From contig JASGJE010000020.1 in assembly GCA_049840875.1 (NCBI GenBank), positions 1 to 64,000 on the forward strand: 64,000 nucleotides of DNA, given 5' to 3'. Shown piece by piece: positions 52,074 through 58,905 of the stretch. Below the pieces are notes generated by a model. That model saw nothing but the letters and a program-made list of their open reading frames with translations. It had not been told where the DNA came from and made no database searches. The translations under genes and the position numbers were made by a program. This DNA comes from JAFDYH01 sp049840875. Its GTDB lineage: Bacteria > Bacteroidota > Bacteroidia > Chitinophagales > Chitinophagaceae. Every line of letters begins with the position of its first letter. Positions within the stretch are counted from its first letter, which is position 1.

Positions 52074-52511
52074 ATGATTATTGAAGAACTGTCAACTCAC
52101 AACTTGGGATATTTTACCAACCTGGTATTGGAATTATGGCCAGATTGTGAATTTGAAGAAGAGTATGATTATTATAAAAGTCTTATTCAATCGGAAAAAG
52201 AAGTTTGTTACCTTATAAGAAAAGATGAAATTTTTATTGCTTTTATTCATCTGGCACTGCGTAGTGAATATGTTGAAGGGGCAGATGATCTACCTGTTGC
52301 TTACATTGAAGGAATTTATGTACAACCGAACTATCAAAAAAATGGAATTGCAATGCAATTAGTTGCCAGGGCAGAGGATTGGGCTAAGCAAAAGGGTGCA
52401 AAGCAAATCGCTTCGGATACAAGTCTTACAAATATCCCTGCCATCGCGTTTCACAAAAAGGCGGGCTTTACTGAAGCCGAAAGGATTGTTTGCTTTATTA
52501 AAGATCTTTAA
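52074..52511 (+). CDS. GNAT acetyltransferase, AAC(6')-like
   Basis: A 145-residue GNAT protein. VAYIEGIYVQPNYQKNGIAM is the acetyl-CoA-binding A motif (Q/RxxGxA form), and LRSEYVEGADDLPVAYIEG, WAKQKGAKQIASDTSLTN and FHKKAGFTEAERIVCFIKDL are close to aminoglycoside 6'-N-acetyltransferases. Environmental members often have other or weak activity, so resistance is a possibility, not a finding. Confidence 0.82.
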   Translation: MIIEELSTHNLGYFTNLVLELWPDCEFEEEYDYYKSLIQSEKEVCYLIRKDEIFIAFIHLALRSEYVEGADDLPVAYIEGIYVQPNYQKNGIAMQLVARAEDWAKQKGAKQIASDTSLTNIPAIAFHKKAGFTEAERIVCFIKDL

Positions 52512-52532
52512 ATTAAAATAAGGAACTCGCTT

Positions 52533-53660
52533 TCACGCATTCATTTCTTTAAACACTTTTATAAACTGCTTCATTTCGTCGATGGTGCCGAGGCTGACGC
52601 GGCAATAATTTCCATCGTTACGATCGTAGGAGCGAAGAAGTATGTTGTGATTGTCGATCATTTCTTTTGCAAAATCACCTTTGAAGTTTTTTAGTTGAAA
52701 GAATAAGAAGTTGGTGTGTGAGTCGGCAACTTTATAATTCATTTTCTTCAGCTCATCGATTGTATATTTTCTTGCAGCGGCATTTTTTAATTTACTTTCT
52801 TTTCTGTGTTCTTCATCTTTTATAGAAGCCAGGGCCGCTGTCTGCGTCAATGAACTTGTACAGAATTGTGTATTGCTGAAAAGATTGTTGCCTAATTTTT
52901 CAATTACGGACGGATGTGCCGCAAGAAATCCCATACGCATTCCAGCCATTGCATGAATTTTTGAAAAAGTGCGCAGTATAACAATGTTGGGGTTCTTTTC
53001 AATCATTGGCAGCATGGTCTGCGTTTCATTGGGGTCGGCATAATCCATATAAGCTTCATCGAGCAAAACCACTGTTTTCTTCGATGCCTCTTCACAAAAA
53101 CTTCGCAGCGCATTTGTTTTAAGTATTGTTGTTGTGGGATTGGCAGGGTTACAGATATACACAAGTTTTGTATCACTATTTATCGCTTTCAGCATGGCAT
53201 CGAGATCGTGTACTTTATCTTCTGTCAATGGTACTTCAATGACTTTGGTGCCGATGAGCTTTGCCGTTCTTGGCAATATCATAAATGTGGGATCACCAGC
53301 AATGATGTTGCCTCCGTTATAATAACGAGCAGCAAGGTTCAACCCTTCACCGCTTCCGGGCATTAACAGTATTTGTTCAGGAGTAAGATTATAGTAAGCG
53401 GCTACTTCTTTCTTGAAATTCTTCAGCGAAGCAATGTTGTATTGATAGCGATTCGCCTCATTCAGCAGATCGCTGATCGCTTTCTTTGCGTTTGGTGAAA
53501 TGCCATACGGGTTCTCGTTAGAACCAAGATTAATAATTCCTAACTCTGATCCGAATTGTCTTGGTAAACCTTCTTCGTTAGCGAGAGAACGAAGAGAAAT
53601 TCCAAGGCCCAAAGCGGCAAATGTGGTTTGTTTGAGCCAGTCGCGGCGATTGCTGGTCAT
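52533..53660 (-). CDS. Tat-exported class I/II aminotransferase, HisC-like
   Basis: A 375-residue PLP enzyme starting with a twin-arginine-like signal (MTSNRRDWLKQTTFAALGLG). The core is histidinol-phosphate-aminotransferase-like: GSNENPYGISPNAKKAI, LMPGSGEGLNLAARYY, YICNPANPTTTI, LLDEAYMDY with the PLP aspartate, and the Schiff-base lysine in LRTFSKIHAMAGMRMGFLA. Export of a PLP enzyme is unusual; it would act on amino acids or amino sugars in the periplasm. It is not in a his operon. Confidence 0.85.
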   Translation of the reverse strand: MTSNRRDWLKQTTFAALGLGISLRSLANEEGLPRQFGSELGIINLGSNENPYGISPNAKKAISDLLNEANRYQYNIASLKNFKKEVAAYYNLTPEQILLMPGSGEGLNLAARYYNGGNIIAGDPTFMILPRTAKLIGTKVIEVPLTEDKVHDLDAMLKAINSDTKLVYICNPANPTTTILKTNALRSFCEEASKKTVVLLDEAYMDYADPNETQTMLPMIEKNPNIVILRTFSKIHAMAGMRMGFLAAHPSVIEKLGNNLFSNTQFCTSSLTQTAALASIKDEEHRKESKLKNAAARKYTIDELKKMNYKVADSHTNFLFFQLKNFKGDFAKEMIDNHNILLRSYDRNDGNYCRVSLGTIDEMKQFIKVFKEMNA

Positions 53661-53739
53661 GGTATTAAGATTTCTCTGAAGTTACAAAAATCAGCGATGC
53701 GGGTTATGAGAAAATTTCAACATAAGCAAATGAAGAAGG

Positions 53740-53768
53740 CACAGAGGCAACGAGGCACGAAGTAATCA
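53740..53768. repeat. 'aaggcacagaggcaacgaggcac' repeat copy
   Basis: The word AAGGCACAGAGGCAACGAGG near 53737-53756 is of the kind that recurs as degenerate tandem 'ggcacagaggc' stretches in Bacteroidota intergenic DNA. One copy only in this window. Confidence 0.4.
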
Positions 53769-53786
53769 TACAAACGTTGTTACCTC

Positions 53787-54161
53787 CTATTGAGTTGATT
53801 CATGCAGCTCTTCATTGAATGAGAGGCGGTTTCCAAAAGGATCCGTGAGGTTCATGCAAAGCGTATTATAAAAAGTTTTTTCTACACCTGGTTTATAATA
53901 CCGGTAATCTTTAGCTCTTAGTTTATCACAGTAAGCCTGAATGTCTGTACAATTGATCATTACTTTGCTGCCGGGAGTCGCGTCACCGTAATGTTCTGAA
54001 AGATGAATCTTTATATTGTCTTTCGAAACTTCCATGTACAATGGAAAATTTTCGCCGAAGCGATGTTCCCATTCCAGTTTAAACCCAAGCCATTCAATAT
54101 AATATTCTTTGGCTTTGTCTACATCAAAGATGCGTAACACAGGAAAAGTTGTCTGTAACAT
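53787..54161 (-). CDS. VOC-family protein, bleomycin-resistance-like
   Basis: A 124-residue protein with two beta-alpha-beta-beta-beta units: LRIFDVDKAKEYYIEWLGFK, EVSKDNIKIHLSEHYGDATPG, VMINCTDIQAYCDKLRAKDY, LTDPFGNRLSF. This is the glyoxalase/bleomycin-resistance fold, close to the dimeric drug-binding group. Whether it binds a drug or is an enzyme is open. Confidence 0.82.
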   Translation of the reverse strand: MLQTTFPVLRIFDVDKAKEYYIEWLGFKLEWEHRFGENFPLYMEVSKDNIKIHLSEHYGDATPGSKVMINCTDIQAYCDKLRAKDYRYYKPGVEKTFYNTLCMNLTDPFGNRLSFNEELHESTQ

Positions 54162-54224
54162 TTTTTGAGTTTTGGTTTAAAGTAGCGGGTTCGATGAAAG
54201 GACGTTTTATTTTTTTCGAATAGT

Positions 54225-54545
54225 TTATTCGTCACTCAGTTTCGAAAAGTCGTACGTTTCATAATGAACAACATGTGGCTCGAATTCCAGCAGGTATTTT
54301 TTGTCTTCTTCGTAATAATGAGCTTTTGAAATATCGTCCCCTGCAAAAGCTTTTATGCTTTCGTAATTATCCCACCAGGAAACGGTCCAGATATGCGTGG
54401 CATCACCCTCGCGTTGTTGCCATATCTGTGCACCCTTATTGCCTTTGGTCGCCTGGTAATCCTTTATGCCGGTTGCAATTACAAACTCACGGTATTCATC
54501 AGCAACGATTGACTTTGTTTTACCATGCCAGATTCGTGTAATCAT
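54225..54545 (-). CDS. Antibiotic biosynthesis monooxygenase-like protein
   Basis: A 106-residue ferredoxin-like protein: MITRIWHGKTKSIVADEYREF, GAQIWQQREGDATHIWTVSWWDNYESIKAFAGDD, then YLLEFEPHVVHYETY. The order and the W-D-(N/S)-x-E-S motif match the ABM superfamily. Activity unknown; cytoplasmic. Confidence 0.8.
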   Translation of the reverse strand: MITRIWHGKTKSIVADEYREFVIATGIKDYQATKGNKGAQIWQQREGDATHIWTVSWWDNYESIKAFAGDDISKAHYYEEDKKYLLEFEPHVVHYETYDFSKLSDE

Positions 54546-54655
54546 TGTCAGCGTTTTAAGAATTTTACTAAATTAACCGATTGAAATTTTATCTGGTGAT
54601 TCGGGTTGATTTATATTGTTTGCGTCGCTTTATCTCCCATTTAAATAATTAAAGC

Positions 54656-54663
54656 TACTTTTG
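54656..54663 (+). promoter_or_regulatory. -7 promoter element (TACTTTTG) for the DEAD-box helicase gene
   Basis: TACTTTTG fits TAnnTTTG and lies 29 bases before the ATG at 54693. Confidence 0.55.
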
Positions 54664-54692
54664 CGGCTTAAATATAATTTTTCAGAACTTAC

Positions 54693-56381
54693 ATGGTACA
54701 GACAGCAGCCGGTTTTGAGGCTTTAGGACTTGAAGAAAGTTTATTACAATCTATTGCAGCATTAGGTTTTACACAACCGACACCGATACAAGAAAAAGCA
54801 ATTCCCGTTTTATTGCAAGGCACGAAAGACTTTGTGGGCCTTGCGCAAACAGGTACTGGCAAAACAGCAGCCTTTGGTTTGCCCTTGCTCCAGTTAATTA
54901 AAAAAGAAGATCGATTTCCGCAGGCATTGGTAATTTGCCCCACACGTGAACTGTGTGTGCAGATTGCAAAAGACCTGGATACATTCAAGAAAAAATCCGG
55001 GCAGATAACAGTAACTGCCGTATATGGTGGTACATCGATTTCCCAACAAATACGAGAATTAAAAAGAGGTTCACATATTGTCGTTGCTACACCCGGAAGA
55101 TTGATTGATTTGATAGAGCGTAAGGCAGTTAATCTTGAGAAAATTCATTATGTGGTATTGGATGAAGCCGATGAGATGTTGAACATGGGCTTCAAAGATG
55201 ATATCGAATTTATTTTAAAAAATACGCCGAATCGTCAAAGCACATGGTTGTTCAGCGCTACAATGCCACCGGAGATCCGCCAGGTGAGTAAGCGTTACAT
55301 GCAACAGCCTTTCGAGATAACGATTGGTAAGGCAAATACAGGTAATACAAATATTGATCACCAGTATTATGTTACGCAACATGTCAACCGTTACGAGACG
55401 TTGAAACGTATCATCGATTTCAATCCTGGCATTTACGGAATCATCTTTACAAGAACGAAAGCAGATGCGCAGGAAATAACAGAGCAATTAATTCGTGAGG
55501 GTTACGATATAGAAGCGCTGCATGGCGATCTGACACAGCAGCAGCGTGATAAAGTAATGGCACGTTTTCGTGAAAAGCAATTACAATTATTGATTGCGAC
55601 AGATGTTGCTGCCAGGGGAATTGACGTGCAGGGCGTGACGCACGTAATTAACTACGAACTGCCGGATGATATGGAAGTGTACACGCATAGAAGTGGCCGT
55701 ACAGGACGGGCTGGCAATAGTGGTATTTCTATGGCGATTGTAAGCCCACGTGAAGTGATGCGAATCCGCCAGATCGAACGATTGATCAATAGCCGGTTTC
55801 ATAAAATGGACATTCCGAGCGGTAAAGATGTTTGCCGCAAACAGTTTTTCCATTTTATCGATAAAATGCTTGGTGCGGATATCAGTCACGGAGAATATGA
55901 AACTTATTTACCAGTATTAAGAGAGCGGTTTGCCAATGTCGAGAAAGAGGAGATTTTACAAAAAGTAGCGGCTCTTGAGTTTGATCGTTTTTTAAAGTAT
56001 TATGAAAATTCTGCCGATCTGAATATGCGTGAAGAAAGACGTGTTGAAAGACGAGGGGAAAGAGCAGAGCGACCAACGAATCGCGATACAAGAGGAAGAA
56101 ATTTTGGAGGCAATGGCAATTACCAACGACTGTTTGTAAATCTTGGTACGAAAGATGGCTTTTACAAAGCGAGTTTTCTTCAGTTTATATTAGATATGAG
56201 TGACTTAAATAAAGATGTATTGGGTAGGATTGATATGAAAGAGATGAACAGTTGGGTGGAAGTAGAAACAGGCGCAGCGAAGAAAATGATCCGCGCTATC
56301 GATGGAAAAAACTATAGAGGCAGAAAGATAAGAATGAACGATGCAGAAACTGGTGGTGGAAGAAGAAGCAGCAGAGAATAA
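54693..56381 (+). CDS. DEAD-box RNA helicase with DbpA-like RNA-binding domain
   Basis: A 562-residue RNA helicase. Motifs in order: PTPIQEKAIPVLL (Q), AQTGTGKTAAFGLP (I), PTRELC (Ia), TPGRLIDLI (Ib), VLDEADEML (II), FSATMP (III), FTRTKADA (IV), ATDVAARGIDVQGV (V), HRSGRTGRAG (VI). A spacer and an RGE-rich linker lead to a C-terminal DbpA-type RRM from about 475 (YQRLFVNLGTKDGFYKASFL, RIDMKEMNSWVEVE). This is the DeaD/CsdA group, which acts in ribosome assembly, RNA decay and cold growth. Confidence 0.93.
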   Translation: MVQTAAGFEALGLEESLLQSIAALGFTQPTPIQEKAIPVLLQGTKDFVGLAQTGTGKTAAFGLPLLQLIKKEDRFPQALVICPTRELCVQIAKDLDTFKKKSGQITVTAVYGGTSISQQIRELKRGSHIVVATPGRLIDLIERKAVNLEKIHYVVLDEADEMLNMGFKDDIEFILKNTPNRQSTWLFSATMPPEIRQVSKRYMQQPFEITIGKANTGNTNIDHQYYVTQHVNRYETLKRIIDFNPGIYGIIFTRTKADAQEITEQLIREGYDIEALHGDLTQQQRDKVMARFREKQLQLLIATDVAARGIDVQGVTHVINYELPDDMEVYTHRSGRTGRAGNSGISMAIVSPREVMRIRQIERLINSRFHKMDIPSGKDVCRKQFFHFIDKMLGADISHGEYETYLPVLRERFANVEKEEILQKVAALEFDRFLKYYENSADLNMREERRVERRGERAERPTNRDTRGRNFGGNGNYQRLFVNLGTKDGFYKASFLQFILDMSDLNKDVLGRIDMKEMNSWVEVETGAAKKMIRAIDGKNYRGRKIRMNDAETGGGRRSSRE

Positions 56382-56404
56382 TTTTTTTATTTCGTTTTCA
56401 TTTT

Positions 56405-56412
56405 TATATTTG
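56405..56412 (+). promoter_or_regulatory. -7 promoter element (TATATTTG) of the phe/tyr attenuator
   Basis: TATATTTG fits TAnnTTTG exactly and ends 6 bases before the leader peptide ATG at 56419. Transcription would begin at or next to that ATG, so the leader mRNA may be leaderless. The helicase gene ends only 23 bases upstream. Confidence 0.65.
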
Positions 56413-56418
56413 CGACAC

Positions 56419-56508
56419 ATGACAGCAACAAAGACATATTTTGGTTTCTATTTTTACTACTTCTTTTTTAGTAAGAAGCCAGGATTGCTTTTGTTGAAAG
56501 CTAAGTAG
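56419..56508 (+). CDS. Phe/Tyr leader peptide of the attenuator
   Basis: A 29-residue reading frame, too short for usual gene finders: MTATKT, then YFGFYFYYFFF at residues 7-17 (six Phe and four Tyr out of eleven), then SKKPGLLLLKAK and TAG at 56506-56508. Such runs of the regulated amino acid are the mark of ribosome-mediated attenuation, known from enteric pheA and related leaders. The next genes are pheA, an aminotransferase and tyrA, exactly the Phe and Tyr branch. Stalling at the aromatic codons (56437-56469) when tRNA-Phe or tRNA-Tyr is uncharged should leave 56478-56486 free to form the antiterminator. The peptide itself likely has no function. Confidence 0.9.
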   Translation: MTATKTYFGFYFYYFFFSKKPGLLLLKAK

Positions 56509-56520
56509 TGTAAACCAAAA
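56439..56520 (+). promoter_or_regulatory. Leader RNA pairing that sequesters the antiterminator strand
   Basis: TTTTGGTTT (56439-56447) is complementary to AAACCAAAA (56512-56520), and ACTACTT (56456-56462) to AAGTAGT (56503-56509). Together they form a long broken helix around the leader codons whose loop contains the antiterminator strand 56478-56486. This would be the alternative fold when the ribosome is not stalled. Confidence 0.6.
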
Positions 56521-56540
56521 TCAACATAAAGAATCCTGGC
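56478..56540 (+). promoter_or_regulatory. Antiterminator helix of the phe/tyr attenuator
   Basis: GCCAGGATT (56478-56486) is the perfect 9-base complement of AATCCTGGC (56532-56540), and CTTT/AAAG can extend it past one bulged G. The second strand is the left arm of the terminator, so the two folds exclude each other. Confidence 0.85.
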
Positions 56541-56561
56541 AAATCAGCCGGGATTTTTTTT
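56532..56561 (+). terminator. Attenuator terminator upstream of pheA
   Basis: AATCCTGGC (56532-56540) pairs with GCCGGGATT (56547-56555), nine pairs with one G-T, around a 6-base loop, followed by eight T at 56554-56561. It lies 45 bases before the pheA ATG. Confidence 0.9.
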
Positions 56562-56562
56562 G

Positions 56563-56583
56563 CCCAACCCCTGAAGGGGAGTA
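56563..56583. repeat. GC-rich palindromic element, copy 1
   Basis: CCCAACCCCTGAAGGGGAGT around the core CCCCTGAAGGGG (56568-56579). It lies directly after the attenuator terminator and before pheA. First of nine related elements in the aromatic cluster. Confidence 0.65.
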
Positions 56584-56606
56584 AGGGAACAGACTAAGAA
56601 TTTTTT

Positions 56607-57557
56607 ATGACACCGAAAGAAATGATAGTAACAAGTAAACCGAAAGAAGGTGAAATAATAAACAAGGAGAATTCCAAATCCCTCCTTCGGGGGGTGGGCC
56701 GGCTGGCCGTGGCTTCTGTTGCTATACAGGGCTACGAAGGCAGTTTTCACCAAATGGTAGCGCAACTGTTTTTTGGAAAAGATGTAGAAGTAATTACCTG
56801 TGCAACATTCAAAGATGTTGTACGCATTGCTGGTAATAAAAAAGAAAGTGGTGGTGGCGTAATGGCGATTGAGAACTCTATAGCTGGCAGTATTTTACCA
56901 AATTATAATTTACTGCAAAAGTCTAGTCTGAAGATCATTGGAGAAGTTTATCTGCATATACGTCAAAACCTGATGGTGAATCCCGGCGTAAAACTGGAAG
57001 ATATTAAAGAGGTTCATTCCCATACAATGGCGCTGCAGCAATGCTATGACTTTCTTGATCAATACAAATGGAAACTGGTAGAAACAGAGGATACTGCGTT
57101 AAGTGCAAAACATATTCATCAGCACAAAAGCAAACATATAGCTGCAATTGCCAGCAAACTCGCGGCGGAATTATATGGGCTTGATATGATAGCGCCGGAT
57201 ATTCATACGCTCAAGAATAATTACACAAGATTTTTGATTCTGCAGCCTGAAGATGTAAAGACAGAAATCGTTGATGCGAATAAAGCGTCATTGAATTTTC
57301 ATACGGATCATTCAAGGGGAAGTCTCGCCAAAGTATTAACAACAATTGCTGATGGTGGTATTAATCTAAGTAAACTGCAAAGTTTTCCAATACCGGGTAG
57401 TGATTTTAAATATTCCTTTCATGCGGATATGGAATTTGATAGCGCTGATCAGTTTGATAAAGTAATTAAAAAGATTAAACCAATCACCGAGCATTTGAAA
57501 ATATATGGTGTGTATAGGAGAGGAAGCCTCCCCAACCCCTCCAAAGGAGGGGCTTAG
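56607..57557 (+). CDS. pheA: Prephenate dehydratase with ACT domain, tagged by palindromic elements
   Basis: A 316-residue enzyme turning prephenate into phenylpyruvate. The dehydratase domain starts at VAIQGYEGSFHQ near residue 37; NYTRFLIL holds the catalytic Thr-Arg-Phe. The ACT domain follows (SLAKVLTTIADGGINLSKLQSFP); the Phe-binding ESRP of many PheA proteins reads QSFP here. The first 36 residues come partly from a GC-rich element (56679-56716), and the last residues (GSLPNPSKGGA) and stop codon come from another (57524-57557), so both ends are altered by insertions outside the core. First structural gene after the attenuator. Confidence 0.93.
   Translation: MTPKEMIVTSKPKEGEIINKENSKSLLRGVGRLAVASVAIQGYEGSFHQMVAQLFFGKDVEVITCATFKDVVRIAGNKKESGGGVMAIENSIAGSILPNYNLLQKSSLKIIGEVYLHIRQNLMVNPGVKLEDIKEVHSHTMALQQCYDFLDQYKWKLVETEDTALSAKHIHQHKSKHIAAIASKLAAELYGLDMIAPDIHTLKNNYTRFLILQPEDVKTEIVDANKASLNFHTDHSRGSLAKVLTTIADGGINLSKLQSFPIPGSDFKYSFHADMEFDSADQFDKVIKKIKPITEHLKIYGVYRRGSLPNPSKGGA
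56679..56718. repeat. GC-rich palindromic element, copy 2, inside pheA
   Basis: CCCTCCTTCGGGGGGTGGGC and the following GGCTGGCC form a degenerate element read in frame as part of the pheA N-terminal extension (SLLRGVGRLAV). Confidence 0.55.
57524..57555. repeat. GC-rich palindromic element, copy 3, at the pheA 3' end
   Basis: AAGCCTCCCC, then CCCCTCC-AAA-GGAGGGG (57536-57552), then CTT. Outer AAGCC/GGCTT arms also pair. Best-preserved copy with copy 4; it encodes the last residues of PheA. Confidence 0.8.
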
Positions 57558-57560
57558 AAG

Positions 57561-57597
57561 TCTGAACCGGGATTAATGTGATTTTTGGGATTAAAGG
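57561..57597. repeat. 'tctgaaccggg' repeat, copy 1
   Basis: TCTGAACCGGGATTAATGTG followed by ATTTTTGGGATTAAAGG. Recurs at 59841 and 60487 and inverted at 60701. Confidence 0.7.
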
Positions 57598-57605
57598 ATA
57601 AGGAA

Positions 57606-57671
57606 GTCCCGTAGGGACGAAATAATAGTAAAGGAAACAACAATTATGAAAACAATAAGCTCCGTAGGAGC
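57606..57671. repeat. Two short hairpins: GTCCC-GTA-GGGAC and GCTCC-GTA-GGAGC
   Basis: GTCCCGTAGGGAC at 57606-57618 and GCTCCGTAGGAGC at 57659-57671 are perfect 5-bp hairpins with the same GTA loop. I recall both words as common repeats in Bacteroidota. The second ends 3 bases before the aminotransferase ATG and could fold over its initiation region. Confidence 0.7.
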
Positions 57672-57674
57672 AAC

Positions 57675-58895
57675 ATGTTAAACGAAATGAAAACAAGTAA
57701 GAGACTTGACGGTATCGGTGAATATTATTTCTCGCAGAAATTGAGAGAAATCGATGAATTGAATAAACAGGGAAAAAATATCATTAACCTCGGTATTGGT
57801 AGCCCTGATCTACCACCACATCCTGAAGTAATTAAAACATTACAGGAAGAAAGTGCAAAGCCAAATGTTCATGCATATCAATCGTACAAAGGATCACCTG
57901 TTTTAAGAAAAGCGATTGCCGACTGGTATAAGAAGTGGTATAGCATTGAACTGAATGCTGACACCGAAATATTGCCTTTAATCGGAAGTAAAGAAGGCAT
58001 CATGCATATCTGTATGACATACCTTGATAAAGGCGATGAAGTATTAGTGCCTAATCCCGGGTATCCTACTTACCGAAGTGCAGTAAAACTTGCAGGTGGT
58101 AAATGTGTTGATTATAATCTGAAAGAAAAAAATAACTATGAGCCGGATTTTGATAAACTGTCGAAGAAGAAGTTGAATAAGGTGAAGTTGATGTTTGTTA
58201 ATTACCCGCAGATGCCAACCGGACAAACACCCAATAAAGAATTATTTGAAAAAATTGTTGCATTTGGTAAGAGACATAATATCCTGATCATTCATGATAA
58301 TCCATACAGTTTTATTTTGAATGATGAGCCGATGAGCTTGTTGAGCGTTGATGGAGCGAAAGATATTGTCATTGAATTAAACTCATTGAGTAAATCGCAT
58401 AATATGGCTGGCTGGAGAGTAGGAATGCTCTGCGGATCAAAAGAGAGAATTGACGAGGTTTTACGATTTAAAAGCAATATGGATAGTGGCATGTTTCTGC
58501 CGGTTCAGTTGGCAGCTGCAAAAGCACTTTCACTTGGAAAAGAATGGCATGATGAAGTAAATAAGATTTACACAGAAAGAAGAGAAAAGGTTTTTGAAAT
58601 GCTTGATCTGTTGCAATGCAACTACTCAAGAGCACAGGTTGGTTTATTCGTTTGGGCGAAAATTCCTTCAAAGTATAAAGATTGCTATGCTGTGAGTGAT
58701 GATGTACTGTATAATTCAAATGTATTCATCACGCCGGGTGGAATATTTGGTGATGCAGGTGAAAAATATATCCGGGTGAGCTTATGCGGTTCAATAGAAC
58801 GATTTGAAGAGGCGATAAGAAGAATGAAGGCCAAGGCCTCCCCCAACCCCCCCCAAAGGAGGGGCTTAAAAGTCTTAAAATTGAAAATGTTTTAA
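57675..58895 (+). CDS. PLP aminotransferase of the aromatic cluster
   Basis: A 406-residue fold-type I aminotransferase (an ATG 12 bases downstream is an alternative start). Motifs: NLGIGSPDLPPHPEVI, SYKGSPVLRKAIADWY, GSKEGIMHI, VLVPNPGYPTYRSAVKL, VNYPQMPTGQ, IIHDNPYSFIL and the Schiff-base lysine in LNSLSKSHNMAGWRVGML. It resembles LL-diaminopimelate and aromatic aminotransferases. Between pheA and tyrA it most likely transaminates phenylpyruvate and hydroxyphenylpyruvate, or prephenate. The C-terminus (SPNPPQRRGLKVLKLKMF) is encoded by a palindromic element and its flank. Confidence 0.9.
   Translation: MLNEMKTSKRLDGIGEYYFSQKLREIDELNKQGKNIINLGIGSPDLPPHPEVIKTLQEESAKPNVHAYQSYKGSPVLRKAIADWYKKWYSIELNADTEILPLIGSKEGIMHICMTYLDKGDEVLVPNPGYPTYRSAVKLAGGKCVDYNLKEKNNYEPDFDKLSKKKLNKVKLMFVNYPQMPTGQTPNKELFEKIVAFGKRHNILIIHDNPYSFILNDEPMSLLSVDGAKDIVIELNSLSKSHNMAGWRVGMLCGSKERIDEVLRFKSNMDSGMFLPVQLAAAKALSLGKEWHDEVNKIYTERREKVFEMLDLLQCNYSRAQVGLFVWAKIPSKYKDCYAVSDDVLYNSNVFITPGGIFGDAGEKYIRVSLCGSIERFEEAIRRMKAKASPNPPQRRGLKVLKLKMF
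58833..58867. repeat. GC-rich palindromic element, copy 4, in the aminotransferase 3' end
   Basis: AAGGCCTCCCCCAACCCCCC, then CCAAAGGAGGGGCTT, followed by AAAAGTCTT. Close to copy 3. It is read in frame and adds about 12 residues to the protein. Confidence 0.8.
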
Positions 58896-58905
58896 GTGGT
58901 AAAAA

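Noticed and set aside
56405..56606. T-box riboswitch upstream of pheA
   Set aside because: No T-box sequence or specifier loop is seen, whereas a translated Phe/Tyr-rich leader explains the structure.
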